Of a stretch of DNA of 64,000 nt, positions 8,481 to 19,733 are shown piece by piece. This DNA is from Streptomyces sp. NK08204 (GTDB lineage: Bacteria; Actinomycetota; Actinomycetes; Streptomycetales; Streptomycetaceae): contig NZ_JAINVF010000009.1 of NCBI RefSeq assembly GCF_020400585.1, forward strand, positions 62,001 through 126,000, in the 5' to 3' direction. Within the stretch, counting starts at the first letter, position 1. Each line of letters starts with the position of its first letter. The translations under genes and the position numbers were made by a program. The notes below the pieces were generated by a model that did no database searches, was not told the DNA's origin, and saw only the letters and a program-made list of their open reading frames with translations.

Positions 8481-8748
8481 TCACCGGCGCCGGCGGATGC
8501 CCCTGCGGTCCGATCTCGACCGCGAGGACGACGAGCTTGCCGTCGTCGGTCAGACAGGCGATCCGGTACGTACCGACGCGAAGCCGGTACAGGCCGTCAT
8601 GGCCGGACAGTTTCCTCACGTCGGCGTCATCGCTGTAGGGGTCGTCGTCCCAGGCGGCTGAGCGCGTGCAGGACGCCGAGCGCGGTCGCCCGGTCGACGG
8701 TCCGGAGCCGGCGGCGCGCCGCGGCGGTGAACTCGAGGGCGTACTTCA
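8481..8748 (-). pseudogene. Frameshifted RelE/ParE-type toxin remnant
   Basis: The minus strand reads VKYALEFTAAARRRLRTVDR and ALGVLHALSRLG, then shifts frame at about 8648 and continues DDDPYSDDADVRKLSGHDG and LYRLRVGTYRIACL then TDDGKLVVLAVEIG. This is the full layout of a ParE/RelE ribonuclease-fold toxin of about 85 residues. Removing one G in the CTGGGACGACGACC stretch restores the frame. A second slip near 8500 restores a short basic tail ending at the TGA at 8483-8481. Two independent slips argue for decay rather than programmed frameshifting. GTG 8748 overlaps the stop of the upstream reading frame. Confidence 0.6.
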
Positions 8749-8916
8749 CGCAGCACCCGCCGAGGACGCGTCCGCCGGCGGCCCGAAGAGGTCCGCCAGT
8801 ACGTCCGCCGGCGGGACACGCGACGCGTCGCCCTCCTCCTGAAGGGTTCGCAGCGCCGTGCGTGCGAGCACCTCGTCGCCTTGTCCGCCTGTATCCCGAC
8901 GCAACCGCCCCGCCAC
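8746..8916 (-). CDS. Possible antitoxin partner of the decayed toxin
   Basis: About 56 residues from a GTG at 8916: the acidic, helical stretch DEVLARTALRTLQEEGDASR then VPPADVLADLFG. Its TGA overlaps the toxin's GTG by 4 bp, the arrangement usual for type II antitoxin-toxin pairs. No clear ribosome binding site is seen and the true start could lie further upstream. I do not recognise an antitoxin family, so the role is inferred from position only. Confidence 0.35.
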   Translation of the reverse strand: MAGRLRRDTGGQGDEVLARTALRTLQEEGDASRVPPADVLADLFGPPADASSAGAA

Positions 8917-9035
8917 CTGAGATCCACGCGTGAAGACGCACGTGAACCGGCCCCCGGACAGGCCGGAACCGCTCAGCCGAGTCCAAAGCGACCCCGCGGC
9001 AGGGGAATTGGGCATCCAGCGGCCCACGGTGCAAG

Positions 9036-9068
9036 TGGTCCAGACCTATTGACCCCTGGTCCAGACCT
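9036..9068 (+). promoter_or_regulatory. Chitinase promoter direct repeats (chitin induction, DasR-type site)
   Basis: Two copies of TGGTCCAGACCT lie at 9036-9047 and 9057-9068, 9 bp apart, about 70 bp before the chitinase start. Paired 12-bp repeats of this sequence are the known control element of Streptomyces chitinase promoters, needed for chitin induction and glucose repression. Each copy also resembles the DasR operator core GGTCTAGACC. Confidence 0.85.
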
Positions 9069-9136
9069 TTCTATCCTCGCGGCACCGTGGGCGTGACAGT
9101 CATGCCCCTGACATCCCCTACCGAGGGAGGCGCAGC

Positions 9137-10960
<1,824 letters not shown>

Positions 10961-10983
10961 AAGCACCAAGCGAGATCGGCGCT

Positions 10984-11004
10984 CCCCCAGACTTCGTCCG
11001 GGGG
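10984..11004. terminator. Hairpin after chiC
   Basis: CCCCCAGAC-TTC-GTCCGGGGG forms a 9-bp stem with one mismatch, 24 nt after the chitinase stop. It is a probable terminator. Confidence 0.6.
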
Positions 11005-11012
11005 ACTCCCCC

Positions 11013-11047
11013 AGCGAGTGAGTGTGGCTACGCCACATTCACTCGCT
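11013..11047. terminator. Second hairpin between convergent genes
   Basis: AGCGAGTGAGTGTGG-CTACG-CCACATTCACTCGCT is a 15-bp stem with one G/T position. It lies between convergent genes and includes the last codons of the DUF2550 gene, so it could stop transcripts from both sides. Confidence 0.6.
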
Positions 11048-11474
11048 GTCCGGGCGGGGCTGCCTCCAGCCAGGCGAGGAAACCGGTCAGCGCGTCTTCG
11101 CTCATGGCGAGTTCGAGGCGGGTGTCCCGATGGCTGCAGGCGAGGATCACCGCGTCGGAGAGCAGCGCCAGCTCCTCCTCACCCTCCGGCAGACGGCGGC
11201 CGGACACCTCGATCTGGGCCCGCTCCAGGACCCGGCGGGGCCGAAAGGCGTACGAGAAGACCCGGTACCACTCGATGCGGTCGCCGTTGTAGCGGGCGAC
11301 GCCGTAGCTCCAGCCCTTGCCGCTGCTGTCCGGTTTCTCGGCCACGTCCCAGCGCAGGGAGCAGTCGAAGGTCCCGCCGGAGCGCTGGATCAGCCTGCGG
11401 CGCAGACCGAACAGGAACAGCCCCACCACCACGAGCGCGACCACGATCCCGCACACAGTCAGAGCGAGGACCAT
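11028..11474 (-). CDS. DUF2550 membrane-anchored protein
   Basis: A 148-residue protein with one N-terminal membrane segment (LALTVCGIVVALVVVGLFLF, about residues 3-22) followed by RRRLIQRSGGTFDCSLRW, the DUF2550 hallmark. GAGGAGG lies about 9 nt before ATG 11474. DUF2550 genes sit downstream of atpC across actinobacteria, as here. The function is unknown. Only 148 bp and a terminator separate it from atpC, so it likely has its own promoter. Confidence 0.85.
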   Translation of the reverse strand: MVLALTVCGIVVALVVVGLFLFGLRRRLIQRSGGTFDCSLRWDVAEKPDSSGKGWSYGVARYNGDRIEWYRVFSYAFRPRRVLERAQIEVSGRRLPEGEEELALLSDAVILACSHRDTRLELAMSEDALTGFLAWLEAAPPGQRVNVA

Positions 11475-11530
11475 CGACACCGACCTCCTCGTCTCCTGGG
11501 TAGTAGCGCTGCAATTGAGTAATGAAACGG

Positions 11531-11596
11531 AAAAAACACCCGTATCTGCCTCAGCCGCGACCGGCACCGGATTGCTCCGGGCCGGCCGCGGCTGAG
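11531..11596 (-). terminator. Terminator of the atp operon
   Basis: CTCAGCCGCG (11550-11559) pairs with CGCGGCTGAG (11587-11596), with further pairing inside the loop. Read on the minus strand it is followed by a T6 run (A6 at 11531-11536). It lies just after atpC, a good factor-independent terminator. Confidence 0.8.
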
Positions 11597-11622
11597 TGAC
11601 GTCAACGCGCCGCGCGCTGGGA

Positions 11623-11997
11623 TCAGCGCGCCGCCGCCGCACGCAGGCGGACGTCCGCGCGGCGCTCGGCAGAGGCGTCAGCCTCGGCCTTCGCGCGCTC
11701 GAGCGCCCGCTCCGCACGCTGGACATCGATCTCGTCCGACAGCTCGGCGATCTCGGCCAGCAGCGACAGCTTGTTGTCCGCGAACGAGATGAAACCGCCG
11801 TGCACCGCGGCGACGACCGTTCCACCGTCGTTCGTCCGGATGGTCACCGGGCCCGACTCCAGCACACCGAGCAGCGGCTGGTGACCGGGCATGACGCCGA
11901 TGTCGCCGGACGTGGTGCGCGCGACGACCAGGGTGGCCTCGCCGGACCAGACCTGGCGGTCGGCGGCGACCAGCTCGACGTGCAGCTCAGCAGCCAA
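11623..11997 (-). CDS. atpC: ATP synthase epsilon subunit
   Basis: A 124-residue F1 epsilon subunit: an N-terminal beta-sandwich (MAAELHVELVAADRQVWSGE, then GDIGVMPGHQPLLGVLESGP) and a C-terminal two-helix arm (AERALERAKAEADASAERR). Epsilon couples the rotor to gamma and can inhibit ATP hydrolysis. It is the last gene of the minus-strand atp operon and is followed directly by a terminator. Confidence 0.96.
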   Translation of the reverse strand: MAAELHVELVAADRQVWSGEATLVVARTTSGDIGVMPGHQPLLGVLESGPVTIRTNDGGTVVAAVHGGFISFADNKLSLLAEIAELSDEIDVQRAERALERAKAEADASAERRADVRLRAAAAR

Positions 11998-12115
11998 GGG
12001 TGGCTCCTCGGGTCACCACCCGGCGGGAGTGCCGGGTGTTGGTTACAAGTCTAGTGGGCGTGGAAGAGGGGGCGGGACGTACCCGCCCCCTCACGACTCA
12101 GGCAGATGCCTGGAG

Positions 12116-13551
<1,436 letters not shown>

Positions 13552-13552
<1 letters not shown>

Positions 13553-14469
13553 TATCGGTCACTCCCCGCGGTCGCGTCGGCCAGGGCGCTCGCGCCACCG
13601 ACGATCTCGCTGATTTCCTGGGTGATTTCGGCCTGGCGGGCCGCGTTGGCAAGACGGGAGAGCGTGTTGATCAGCTCGCCCGCGTTGTCGGTGGCCGACT
13701 TCATCGCGCGCCGCGTGGCAGCGTGCTTCGAAGCGGCCGACTGGAGCAGCGCGTTGTAGATGCGGCTCTCCACGTAGCGCGGCAGCAGGGCGTCGAGGAC
13801 GTCCTCCGCCGAGGGCTCGAAGTCGTACAGCGGGAGGATCTCGCCCTTGGGGGCGGCCTCCTCGGCGACCTCTTCGAGGCGCAGCGGCAGCAGTCGGGCG
13901 TCGAGCGCCGTCTGCGTCATCATCGAGACGAACTCGGTGAAGACGATGTGGAGCTCGTCCACGCCGCCGTCGGCCGTGTCCTTCTCGATGGCCTCGATCA
14001 GAGGCGCCGCCACCTTCTTGGCGTCCGCGTACGTCGGCTCGTCCGTGAAGCCCGACCACGACTCCGAGATCTTGCGCTCACGGAAGTTGTAGTGGGCGAC
14101 ACCGCGCCGACCGACGATGTACGTGTCGACCTGCTTGCCCTCGCGCTCCAGGCGCTCGGTCAGCTGCTCCGCCGCCTTGATGGCGTTGGAGTTGAAGGCG
14201 CCGGCCAGACCGCGGTCGCTCGTGAGGAGCAGAACCGCGGCACGGGCCGGGTTCTCCGCCTCCGTGGTGAGCGGGTGCTTGGTGTTCGAACCCGTACCGA
14301 CCGCCGTGACCGCGCGCGTCAGCTCGGTCGCGTACGGCGTGGAGGCCGCCACCTTGCGCTGCGCCTTGACGACGCGCGAGGCGGCGATCATCTCCATCGC
14401 CTTGGTGATCTTCTTGGTCGCGCTGACGGATCGGATGCGACGCTTGTAGACCCGGAGCTGGGCTCCCAT
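13552..14469 (-). CDS. atpG: ATP synthase gamma subunit
   Basis: A 305-residue central rotor shaft. The N-terminal helix MGAQLRVYKRRIRSVSATKK and the C-terminal helix with RQAEITQEISEIVGGASAL are the conserved coiled-coil ends. The middle SDRGLAGAFNSNAI is the family signature. It is slightly longer than the E. coli protein, as in other actinobacteria. Confidence 0.97.
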
Positions 14470-14490
14470 GAGTCAGGTCCCTTCCTTACG

Positions 14491-16083
14491 TCACTTGGCG
14501 GCAGCGGCAGGAGTGTCCTCGCCGAGCAGCTTGCCGTCCGAGGTCTCGAACTGCTTCTTGAACGCGGCCACGGCGTCGTCGATCGCCTGGATCGTGTCGT
14601 TCGACATCTTGGCGCCCTCGCGGATGGAGGTGAGCAGACCCGACTCCTGGCGGTGCAGGTAGTCCAGCAGCTCGCGCTCGAAGCGGCGGATGTCGGCGAC
14701 CGGGACGTCGTCCATACGGCCGTTGGTGCCGGCCCAGACGGAGACGACCTGGTCCTCGGTGGCCATCGGCTGGTACTGGTCCTGCTTCAGCAGCTCGACC
14801 ATGCGCTGACCGCGCTCCAGCTGGGCCTTGGAGGCCGCGTCCAGGTCGGAACCGAAGGCGGCGAACGCCTCCAGCTCACGGAACTGGGCGAGGTCGACAC
14901 GCAGACGACCGGAGACCTGGCGCATCGCCTTGTGCTGCGCGGAACCACCGACTCGGGAGACGGAGATACCGACGTTCAGCGCGGGACGCTGACCGGCGTT
15001 GAACAGGTCCGACTCCAGGAAGCACTGGCCGTCGGTGATGGAGATGACGTTGGTCGGGATGAACGCCGAGACGTCGTTGGCCTTGGTCTCGACGATCGGC
15101 AGACCGGTCATCGAACCGGCGCCCATGTCGTCGGAGAGCTTGGCGCAGCGCTCCAGCAGGCGGGAGTGCAGGTAGAAGACGTCACCCGGGTAGGCCTCAC
15201 GGCCCGGCGGGCGGCGCAGCAGCAGCGACACGGCGCGGTAGGCGTCGGCCTGCTTCGAGAGGTCGTCGAAGATGATCAGGACGTGCTTGCCCTGGTACAT
15301 CCAGTGCTGACCGATGGCCGAACCGGTGTACGGCGCCAGGTACTTGAAGCCGGCCGGGTCGGACGCCGGGGCGGCGACGATGGTCGTGTACTCCAGGGCG
15401 CCGTTCTCCTCCAGCGCGCGGCGCACGCCGGCGATGGTGGAGCCCTTCTGGCCGATGGCGACGTAGATGCAGCGGACCTGCTTCTTCGGGTCGCCGGTGC
15501 GCCAGTTGTCGCGCTGGTTGATGATCGTGTCGACGGCCAGGGCGGTCTTGCCGGTCTGGCGGTCACCGATGATCAGCTGACGCTGACCACGGCCGATCGG
15601 GGTCATCGCGTCGACGGCCTTGTAGCCCGTCTCCATCGGCTCGTGCACCGACTTGCGCTGCATGACCGTGGGGGCCTGCAGCTCGAGGGCACGCCGGCTG
15701 TCGGTCTCGATCTCGCCGAGGCCGTCGATCGGGTTGCCGAGCGGGTCGACGACGCGGCCGAGGTAGCCCTCGCCGACCGCGACGGAGAGGACCTCACCGG
15801 TGCGCGTGACCGGCTGACCCTCTTCGATGCCGCTGAACTCACCGAGGACGATGGCACCGATCTCGCGCTCTTCCAGGTTGAGCGCGAGGCCGAGGGTGCC
15901 GTCCTCGAACTTCAGCAGTTCGTTGGCCATGGCCGAGGGCAGGCCCTCGACCTTCGCGATGCCGTCGCCGGCAAGGGTGACCGTACCGACCTCCTCGCGC
16001 GAGGCCGCGTCCGGCTTGTACGACTGGACGAAGTTCTCCAGCGCGTCCCGGATCTCCTCCGGCCGGATCGTGAGCTCCGCCAT
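14491..16083 (-). CDS. atpA: ATP synthase alpha subunit
   Basis: A 530-residue F1 alpha subunit starting MAELTIRPEEI at ATG 16083. The frame is open further upstream, but GGAGAGCAGGG lies just before this ATG. Walker A is GDRQTGKT, and the alpha/beta signature region is around PALNVGISVSRVGGSAQ. The short Ala-rich C-terminus is typical of actinobacteria. Confidence 0.98.
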   Translation of the reverse strand: MAELTIRPEEIRDALENFVQSYKPDAASREEVGTVTLAGDGIAKVEGLPSAMANELLKFEDGTLGLALNLEEREIGAIVLGEFSGIEEGQPVTRTGEVLSVAVGEGYLGRVVDPLGNPIDGLGEIETDSRRALELQAPTVMQRKSVHEPMETGYKAVDAMTPIGRGQRQLIIGDRQTGKTALAVDTIINQRDNWRTGDPKKQVRCIYVAIGQKGSTIAGVRRALEENGALEYTTIVAAPASDPAGFKYLAPYTGSAIGQHWMYQGKHVLIIFDDLSKQADAYRAVSLLLRRPPGREAYPGDVFYLHSRLLERCAKLSDDMGAGSMTGLPIVETKANDVSAFIPTNVISITDGQCFLESDLFNAGQRPALNVGISVSRVGGSAQHKAMRQVSGRLRVDLAQFRELEAFAAFGSDLDAASKAQLERGQRMVELLKQDQYQPMATEDQVVSVWAGTNGRMDDVPVADIRRFERELLDYLHRQESGLLTSIREGAKMSNDTIQAIDDAVAAFKKQFETSDGKLLGEDTPAAAAK

Positions 16084-16227
16084 CTGGGTTCCCTGCTCTC
16101 CTTGTTGGGCCCGAAGTTTCACTTTGGGGGTCTGGGGGCGACCCCCAGGAATCCTCTGCACGGCCCAACCAGGGCCGTAAGTACGTACTGCTTTTCTCGA
16201 ACGCTTGTCTCGACGTATCGAGTGCTG

Positions 16228-17043
16228 CTAGCTCGCCATGCGGCGGGCCGCGTCCTCCAGCCGGTCCGCGATGGAACCGTTGATGACCTCGTCACCGACC
16301 TGCACCCGGATCCCGCCGACGACCTCGGGGTCGACGTCGAGGTTGAGGTGCATCCGGCGGCCGTAGAGCTTGGTCAGGGCGGCGCCGAGGCGCTGCCTCT
16401 GCCCGTCGCTCAGCGGCACCGCCGAGGTGACGACGGCGACCATGCGGTCCCGGCGGTCGGCGGCGAGCTTGGACAGGGACTCCAGTCCCGCTTCCAGGCT
16501 ACGTCCACGCGGCGCGGTCACGAGGCGCGTCACCAGACGCTCGGTGGCCGGCTTGGCCCGCCCGCCGAGCAGCCGGTGCAGCAGCTCGGTCTTGGCCGGG
16601 GCGCCGGCGGCGCGGTCGGTCAGCGCGGCGCGCAGGTCGGTGCTGGAGGAGACGATCCGGCCGAACCGGAACAGCTCGTCCTCCACGTCGTCCAGCGTGC
16701 CCGACTTCTCCGCGGCGGTGAGGTCGGCGACGTTCGCCAGCTCCTCCAGCGCGTCGACCAGGTCGCGGGGCTGCGACCAGCGAGCGCGGGCCATCCCGGA
16801 CAGCAGGTCGGCGGTGGTACCACTGACCTGGCCGCCGATCAGGCGCTGAACCAGCGTCGCCTTGGCCTCCCCGGGCTGCGCCGGGTCGGTGAGGACCCGA
16901 CGCAGGCCGGCCTCGCGGTCGAGCAGCGCGGTGACGGCCGCCAGCTCGTCGGCGAGCTGTACGGCGTCCACGGACGTGGAGTCCGTCAGCGCGTCGAGAC
17001 GCTCACGTGCGGCTGCCAGGGCCTCGCGGCTCGCTCCGTTCAT
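16228..17043 (-). CDS. atpH: ATP synthase delta subunit
   Basis: A 271-residue stalk subunit, about 90 residues longer than E. coli delta, as is usual in Streptomyces. The C-terminal OSCP-type domain holds VTSAVPLSDGQRQRLGAALT and DPEVVGGIRVQVGDEVING, the family signature. Its ATG overlaps the atpF stop by 4 bp (ATGA). Confidence 0.95.
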   Translation of the reverse strand: MNGASREALAAARERLDALTDSTSVDAVQLADELAAVTALLDREAGLRRVLTDPAQPGEAKATLVQRLIGGQVSGTTADLLSGMARARWSQPRDLVDALEELANVADLTAAEKSGTLDDVEDELFRFGRIVSSSTDLRAALTDRAAGAPAKTELLHRLLGGRAKPATERLVTRLVTAPRGRSLEAGLESLSKLAADRRDRMVAVVTSAVPLSDGQRQRLGAALTKLYGRRMHLNLDVDPEVVGGIRVQVGDEVINGSIADRLEDAARRMAS

Positions 17044-17588
17044 CGCGTGGCCTCGGCCTTCTCCTCAAGCTCGTCGAGGAAGCGGTCGATCACACGGCTC
17101 TGGCGGGCGTGGTCCTCGAGGGACTCGCCGACGAGCTTGCCGGCCAGCTCCGTGGCGAGCGTGCCGACGTCCTGCCGGAGCGACTGCGCGGCGGCCTTGC
17201 GGTCGGCCTCGATCTGCGTGTGACCGGCGGCGACGATCTCCTCGCGCTGCCGCTGGCCCTCGGCGCGCATCTCGGCGATGAGCGCGGCACCCTGCTCCTG
17301 CGCCTCCTGGCGCAGACGCGCGGCCTCGTGCCGGGCTTCGGCGAGCTGGGCCTTGTACTGCTCAAGGACGCTCTGGGCCTCGACCTTCATGGCGTCGGCC
17401 TCTTCGATGCCGCCTTCGATCGCCGCTCGACGCTCCTCCAGAACCTTGTTGATGTTCGGAAGCAGCTTCTTCCAGAAGAAGAAGAACACGATGGCGAAGG
17501 CGATGGTGCCGACGAGCAGCTCGGGACCGGCCGGAACGAGCGGATTCTGCTCTTCCTCGGCCGCCAGCTGTACCAGGTTGGCGATCAC
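17040..17588 (-). CDS. atpF: ATP synthase b subunit
   Basis: A 182-residue peripheral stalk subunit. It has one membrane helix near the N-terminus (LVGTIAFAIVFFFFWKKLLP) and then a long charged coiled coil (RRAAIEGGIEEADAMKVEAQ onward). It starts at GTG 17588. It anchors F1 through delta. Confidence 0.96.
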   Translation of the reverse strand: MIANLVQLAAEEEQNPLVPAGPELLVGTIAFAIVFFFFWKKLLPNINKVLEERRAAIEGGIEEADAMKVEAQSVLEQYKAQLAEARHEAARLRQEAQEQGAALIAEMRAEGQRQREEIVAAGHTQIEADRKAAAQSLRQDVGTLATELAGKLVGESLEDHARQSRVIDRFLDELEEKAEATR

Positions 17589-17627
17589 ATCAGTGCCTTT
17601 CGTCGATTCGTGTCGGGTAAGGGGTGA

Positions 17628-17870
17628 TTACTTACCGAACACGAACGGCATAACGATGCCGATGAGGGCGAGCGCCTCACAGAAGGCGAAGCCCAGGATC
17701 TGGTTGGCGCGGATCAGACCAGCGGCCTCGGGCTGACGGGCCAGGGCCTGGGTGCCGTTGCCGAAGATGATGCCGACGCCGACGCCGGGGCCGATCGCGG
17801 CGAGGCCGTAACCGATGGAACCGAGGGAGCCGTGGACACCGTCGGCGGCGAGGGTCTGGAGAGCGGACAT
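17628..17870 (-). CDS. atpE: ATP synthase c subunit (proteolipid ring)
   Basis: An 80-residue hairpin protein with two membrane helices. The loop RQPEA and the proton-binding Glu in GFAFCEALALIG are present. It forms the rotating c-ring of Fo. A 39-bp gap before atpF contains no hairpin that I could see. Confidence 0.97.
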   Translation of the reverse strand: MSALQTLAADGVHGSLGSIGYGLAAIGPGVGVGIIFGNGTQALARQPEAAGLIRANQILGFAFCEALALIGIVMPFVFGK

Positions 17871-17949
17871 GCCGGATCTTCCTTCTCTTTCATGGACCGG
17901 TGGGGGTTGGCCACCGGACGTCTGGAGGTTTAGGGGCGGGTGGTACGGC

Positions 17950-18768
17950 TCAGTGGTGCTCGGCGAGAGCGCCCTGAATGTAGGAGCAGGCGAGGAGCAC
18001 GAAGACGTACGCCTGGACGGCCTGCACGAAAAGCTCGAAGAGGATCATGACGATGGTCATGACGAACGACACACCGGCGGCCGGGATCATCCAGCTGTTC
18101 ATCAGGTACCAGGAGGCGACGGTGAACATCACCAGCATCAGGTGACCGGCGAACATGTTGGCGAACAGTCGCACCGCGTGGGTGAAGGGCCGCACGAACA
18201 GGTTCGAGAGGAACTCGATCAGCATGACCAGCGGCAGCACCGCGCCGAGCGACTTGTCGTAGCCCGTGACGTTCTTGAAGAAGCCCACGAAACCGTGGCG
18301 CTTGAAGGTCAGACCGACCCACAGGATCCACACGACCGCGGCGAGGACCATCGGGAAGGCGATGACCGAGGAGACCGGGAACTGGGCCAGCGGGATCACG
18401 GACCAGATGTTCATGATCCAGACGAAGAAGAAGAGGGAGACCATGAACGGCACCCACTTCTCGCCCTCGCGCTTGCCGAGGGTCTCGTACACGATGCCGC
18501 GGCGCACGAAGTCGTAGCCGGCCTCGCCGATCATCTGGAGCTTGCCCGGGACGACCTTGGCCTTGCCGAAGGCGGTCCAGAAGAACGCGACGACGAGCAG
18601 AGAGGTGATGAGCGCGAGCAGCATCACCTTGTTGAACTCGAACCCGCCGACGGTGGCCATCGGCTTGAACAGGAACGAGTGCAGGCCCGGAGCCGGGAAG
18701 CCACACCCGTTGTCGGACATGATCCGACAACTCCAGTCAAAGGCGAGCTGGGTCTGGTCAGCACTCAC
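17950..18768 (-). CDS. atpB: ATP synthase a subunit
   Basis: A 272-residue Fo stator channel protein with five to six membrane helices. The essential Arg is in THAVRLFANMFAGHLML. AAGGAG lies 7 nt before GTG 18768 (VSADQTQLAF), which I prefer over the in-frame extension upstream. Confidence 0.95.
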   Translation of the reverse strand: MSADQTQLAFDWSCRIMSDNGCGFPAPGLHSFLFKPMATVGGFEFNKVMLLALITSLLVVAFFWTAFGKAKVVPGKLQMIGEAGYDFVRRGIVYETLGKREGEKWVPFMVSLFFFVWIMNIWSVIPLAQFPVSSVIAFPMVLAAVVWILWVGLTFKRHGFVGFFKNVTGYDKSLGAVLPLVMLIEFLSNLFVRPFTHAVRLFANMFAGHLMLVMFTVASWYLMNSWMIPAAGVSFVMTIVMILFELFVQAVQAYVFVLLACSYIQGALAEHH

Positions 18769-18993
18769 CGCGGGCTCCTTCGGCGTGACGCATGGGTTCG
18801 GCAACCTCGTTGTGTCGGCGCGGCACACGGCCGCGGATCGGCACCGGACTGGTGTTACGGATGGGGGGGCGGCTGGAGGGCATCGAGCCTCGCGATAGAG
18901 CAGGCGTCAGCTCAGATGCCCGCGCCCGCGATGCCGCAGTTGGCACCGGACGATAGCAGGAGATCTCACAAGCCTTTATCCCGCCCCTACCCC

Positions 18994-19431
18994 TCACGAC
19001 GACGGCCCTGTCTTCTCGGGCTTGTCACTCTTCGCGGAGTCCGGGTCGATGTAGAAGATCTTGGCCTTCATGTGCGCACGAGCCTGCGCGGCCATCCACA
19101 CGACGGTCGCGACGACGAGCGACACGGCGAACGTCTTCGCGTTGAAGAGTGAGGTGTCCTTGAAAACAGCGACGAAGATCAGGAGGAGCAGCAGCTGTGC
19201 GACATAGAGCATCAGCCCCATCATCTGGAACAGCTGCGGGAGCGTTTTTGCCGTCCACTGGAGCACGTACAGGCCGATTCCCATGAACAGGATGGCCAGC
19301 AGCGTGCCGACGACCGCGCCGAGCGCGCCCTTGCCCCCCGCGATCGCGGCGCTCACGGCGACGACGATCACGCCGGCAACCGCTGTGGGCACAGCGATCT
19401 GCGCAAGGTTCCGGACGTCATTGGACGGCAT
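18994..19431 (-). CDS. atpI: ATP synthase-associated protein I
   Basis: A 145-residue protein with four hydrophobic segments, heading the atp operon. GGAG precedes ATG 19431. AtpI-type proteins help assemble the c-ring. A 225-bp gap to atpB has no gene, but the shared direction fits one operon atpI-B-E-F-H-A-G-D-C. Confidence 0.88.
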   Translation of the reverse strand: MPSNDVRNLAQIAVPTAVAGVIVVAVSAAIAGGKGALGAVVGTLLAILFMGIGLYVLQWTAKTLPQLFQMMGLMLYVAQLLLLLIFVAVFKDTSLFNAKTFAVSLVVATVVWMAAQARAHMKAKIFYIDPDSAKSDKPEKTGPSS

Positions 19432-19510
19432 GGCGGCAACTCCGCTTTCACAGGGGGGCAGGTGTCGTCATGGACGAGCGTAGTCCCGGGCCGAGTGATC
19501 GAGACCTCAC

Positions 19511-19542
19511 GCCGAGGGACCCTCGCACTTGGGTCCTTCGGC
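19511..19542. terminator. Hairpin between wecA and atpI
   Basis: GCCGAGGGACCC and GGGTCCTTCGGC pair with a single mismatch around an 8-nt loop, about 80 nt before the atpI start. It could end the glyA-wecA transcript or fold in the atpI leader. No T run follows it. Confidence 0.45.
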
Positions 19543-19733
19543 TCTCTCCGGGGTTCTCGTGAACCGTATCACAAACTATTTGATGAGGTCTTTACCTGGT
19601 ACGTGTGCTTGCTGTCACACATGAGACTGACCCTGCGCGTCTGTGCAAAAACCGGGGTTGTTTGTCTGGTATTGGGAAGTTCGCTCCCCCACGAGATGGC
19701 AATGCTCTAGTCAGATTCTTACCTTGGCGGGTC

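Noticed and set aside
8481..8748. Programmed ribosomal frameshift in the ParE-like toxin
   Set aside because: Two separate slips are needed and neither has a classical slippery site plus stimulator that I can see; decay or sequencing error is simpler.
13723..17223. Long open frame of over 1100 codons on the plus strand across the atp operon
   Set aside because: It is antisense to atpG, atpA, atpH and atpF, has no ribosome binding site, and reflects codon bias in high-GC DNA.
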